Shown one piece after another: positions 24,574 through 24,652 of a stretch of 24,652 nucleotides of DNA (the stretch's first letter is position 1; every line of letters starts with the position of its first letter). Below the pieces are notes generated by a model, which made no database searches, was not told where the DNA came from, and saw nothing but the letters and a program-made list of their open reading frames with translations. Both the position numbers and the translations under genes were made by a program. The stretch lies in contig JAKBJA010000038.1 in assembly GCA_021836225.1 (NCBI GenBank), positions 1 through 24,652 on the forward strand, read 5' to 3'. Source of the DNA: Pseudomonadota bacterium. GTDB taxonomy: Bacteria > Pseudomonadota > Gammaproteobacteria > Burkholderiales > Thiobacillaceae.

Positions 24574-24652
24574 TGGCGGAAGCGGTGAGATTCGAACTCA
24601 CGGATGGCTTGCACCATCGCCGGTTTTCAAGACCGGTGCCTTAAACCGCTCG
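24574..24652 (-). tRNA. tRNA-Ser(UGA), 5' end outside window
   Basis: The visible minus-strand part has encoded CCA, discriminator G, the 3' acceptor strand CGCTTCC, T arm GTTCGAATC, a long variable arm, and the anticodon loop GTCTTGAAAAC giving anticodon TGA. The D arm begins at the edge with CGAGCGGTTTAAGG. The 5' acceptor strand lies beyond the window end. Confidence 0.95.

Overview
The window looks like chromosomal DNA of a GC-rich betaproteobacterium. The evidence is the minus-strand order rimP-nusA-infB-rbfA-truB-rpsO-pnp, the protein sequences of these factors, a HemP-type small protein and YQF/YNF-ending outer-membrane barrels. A Thiobacillus-like (Nitrosomonadales/Hydrogenophilales) relative is my best guess, with low confidence. 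Every gene I can support is on the minus strand, so transcription runs from high to low coordinates. The long plus-strand open frames are antisense shadows of GC-rich genes.

Layout in transcriptional order. The right edge holds a partial tRNA-Ser(UGA) with a hairpin terminator. Next comes a tightly overlapped cluster: a radical SAM protein, acpS, nagZ and a zinc-type cation diffusion facilitator (24509-21265). A clear Fur-controlled promoter (TTGACA-N18-TATTAT overlapped by a Fur box, 21089-21118) then opens an iron gene block. It contains a HemP-family small protein, an unknown 83-aa protein, feoB, feoA (reverse of the usual order), an outer-membrane barrel, a periplasmic FMN-binding protein with the flavinylation motif SGAT, an ApbE flavin transferase, a four-helix membrane protein with two histidine pairs like a diheme cytochrome b, and a coiled-coil porin. 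An EAL phosphodiesterase follows, then bfd with its own Fur box, then bacterioferritin.

The next block is housekeeping: UDG family 5, a 4-oxalocrotonate tautomerase-like protein, uvrC and pgsA. A tRNA operon (Gly-GCC, Cys-GCA, Leu-UAA) follows behind a strong promoter. The translation/transcription operon rimP-nusA-infB-rbfA-truB comes next, behind a promoter and terminator that may form an attenuator. Last are rpsO and the 5' 590 codons of pnp, which runs off the left edge.

The most interesting part is 13974-21118. Feo ferrous-iron uptake sits in one co-directional, Fur-controlled block with a complete small extracytosolic flavin electron-transfer module (predicted diheme membrane cytochrome, ApbE, flavinylated FMN carrier) and two outer-membrane barrels. 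I infer that the module reduces ferric iron in the periplasm and supplies Fe2+ to FeoB, with iron storage (Bfr/Bfd) encoded next door. The genes and motifs are seen directly; the ferric-reductase role is inference.
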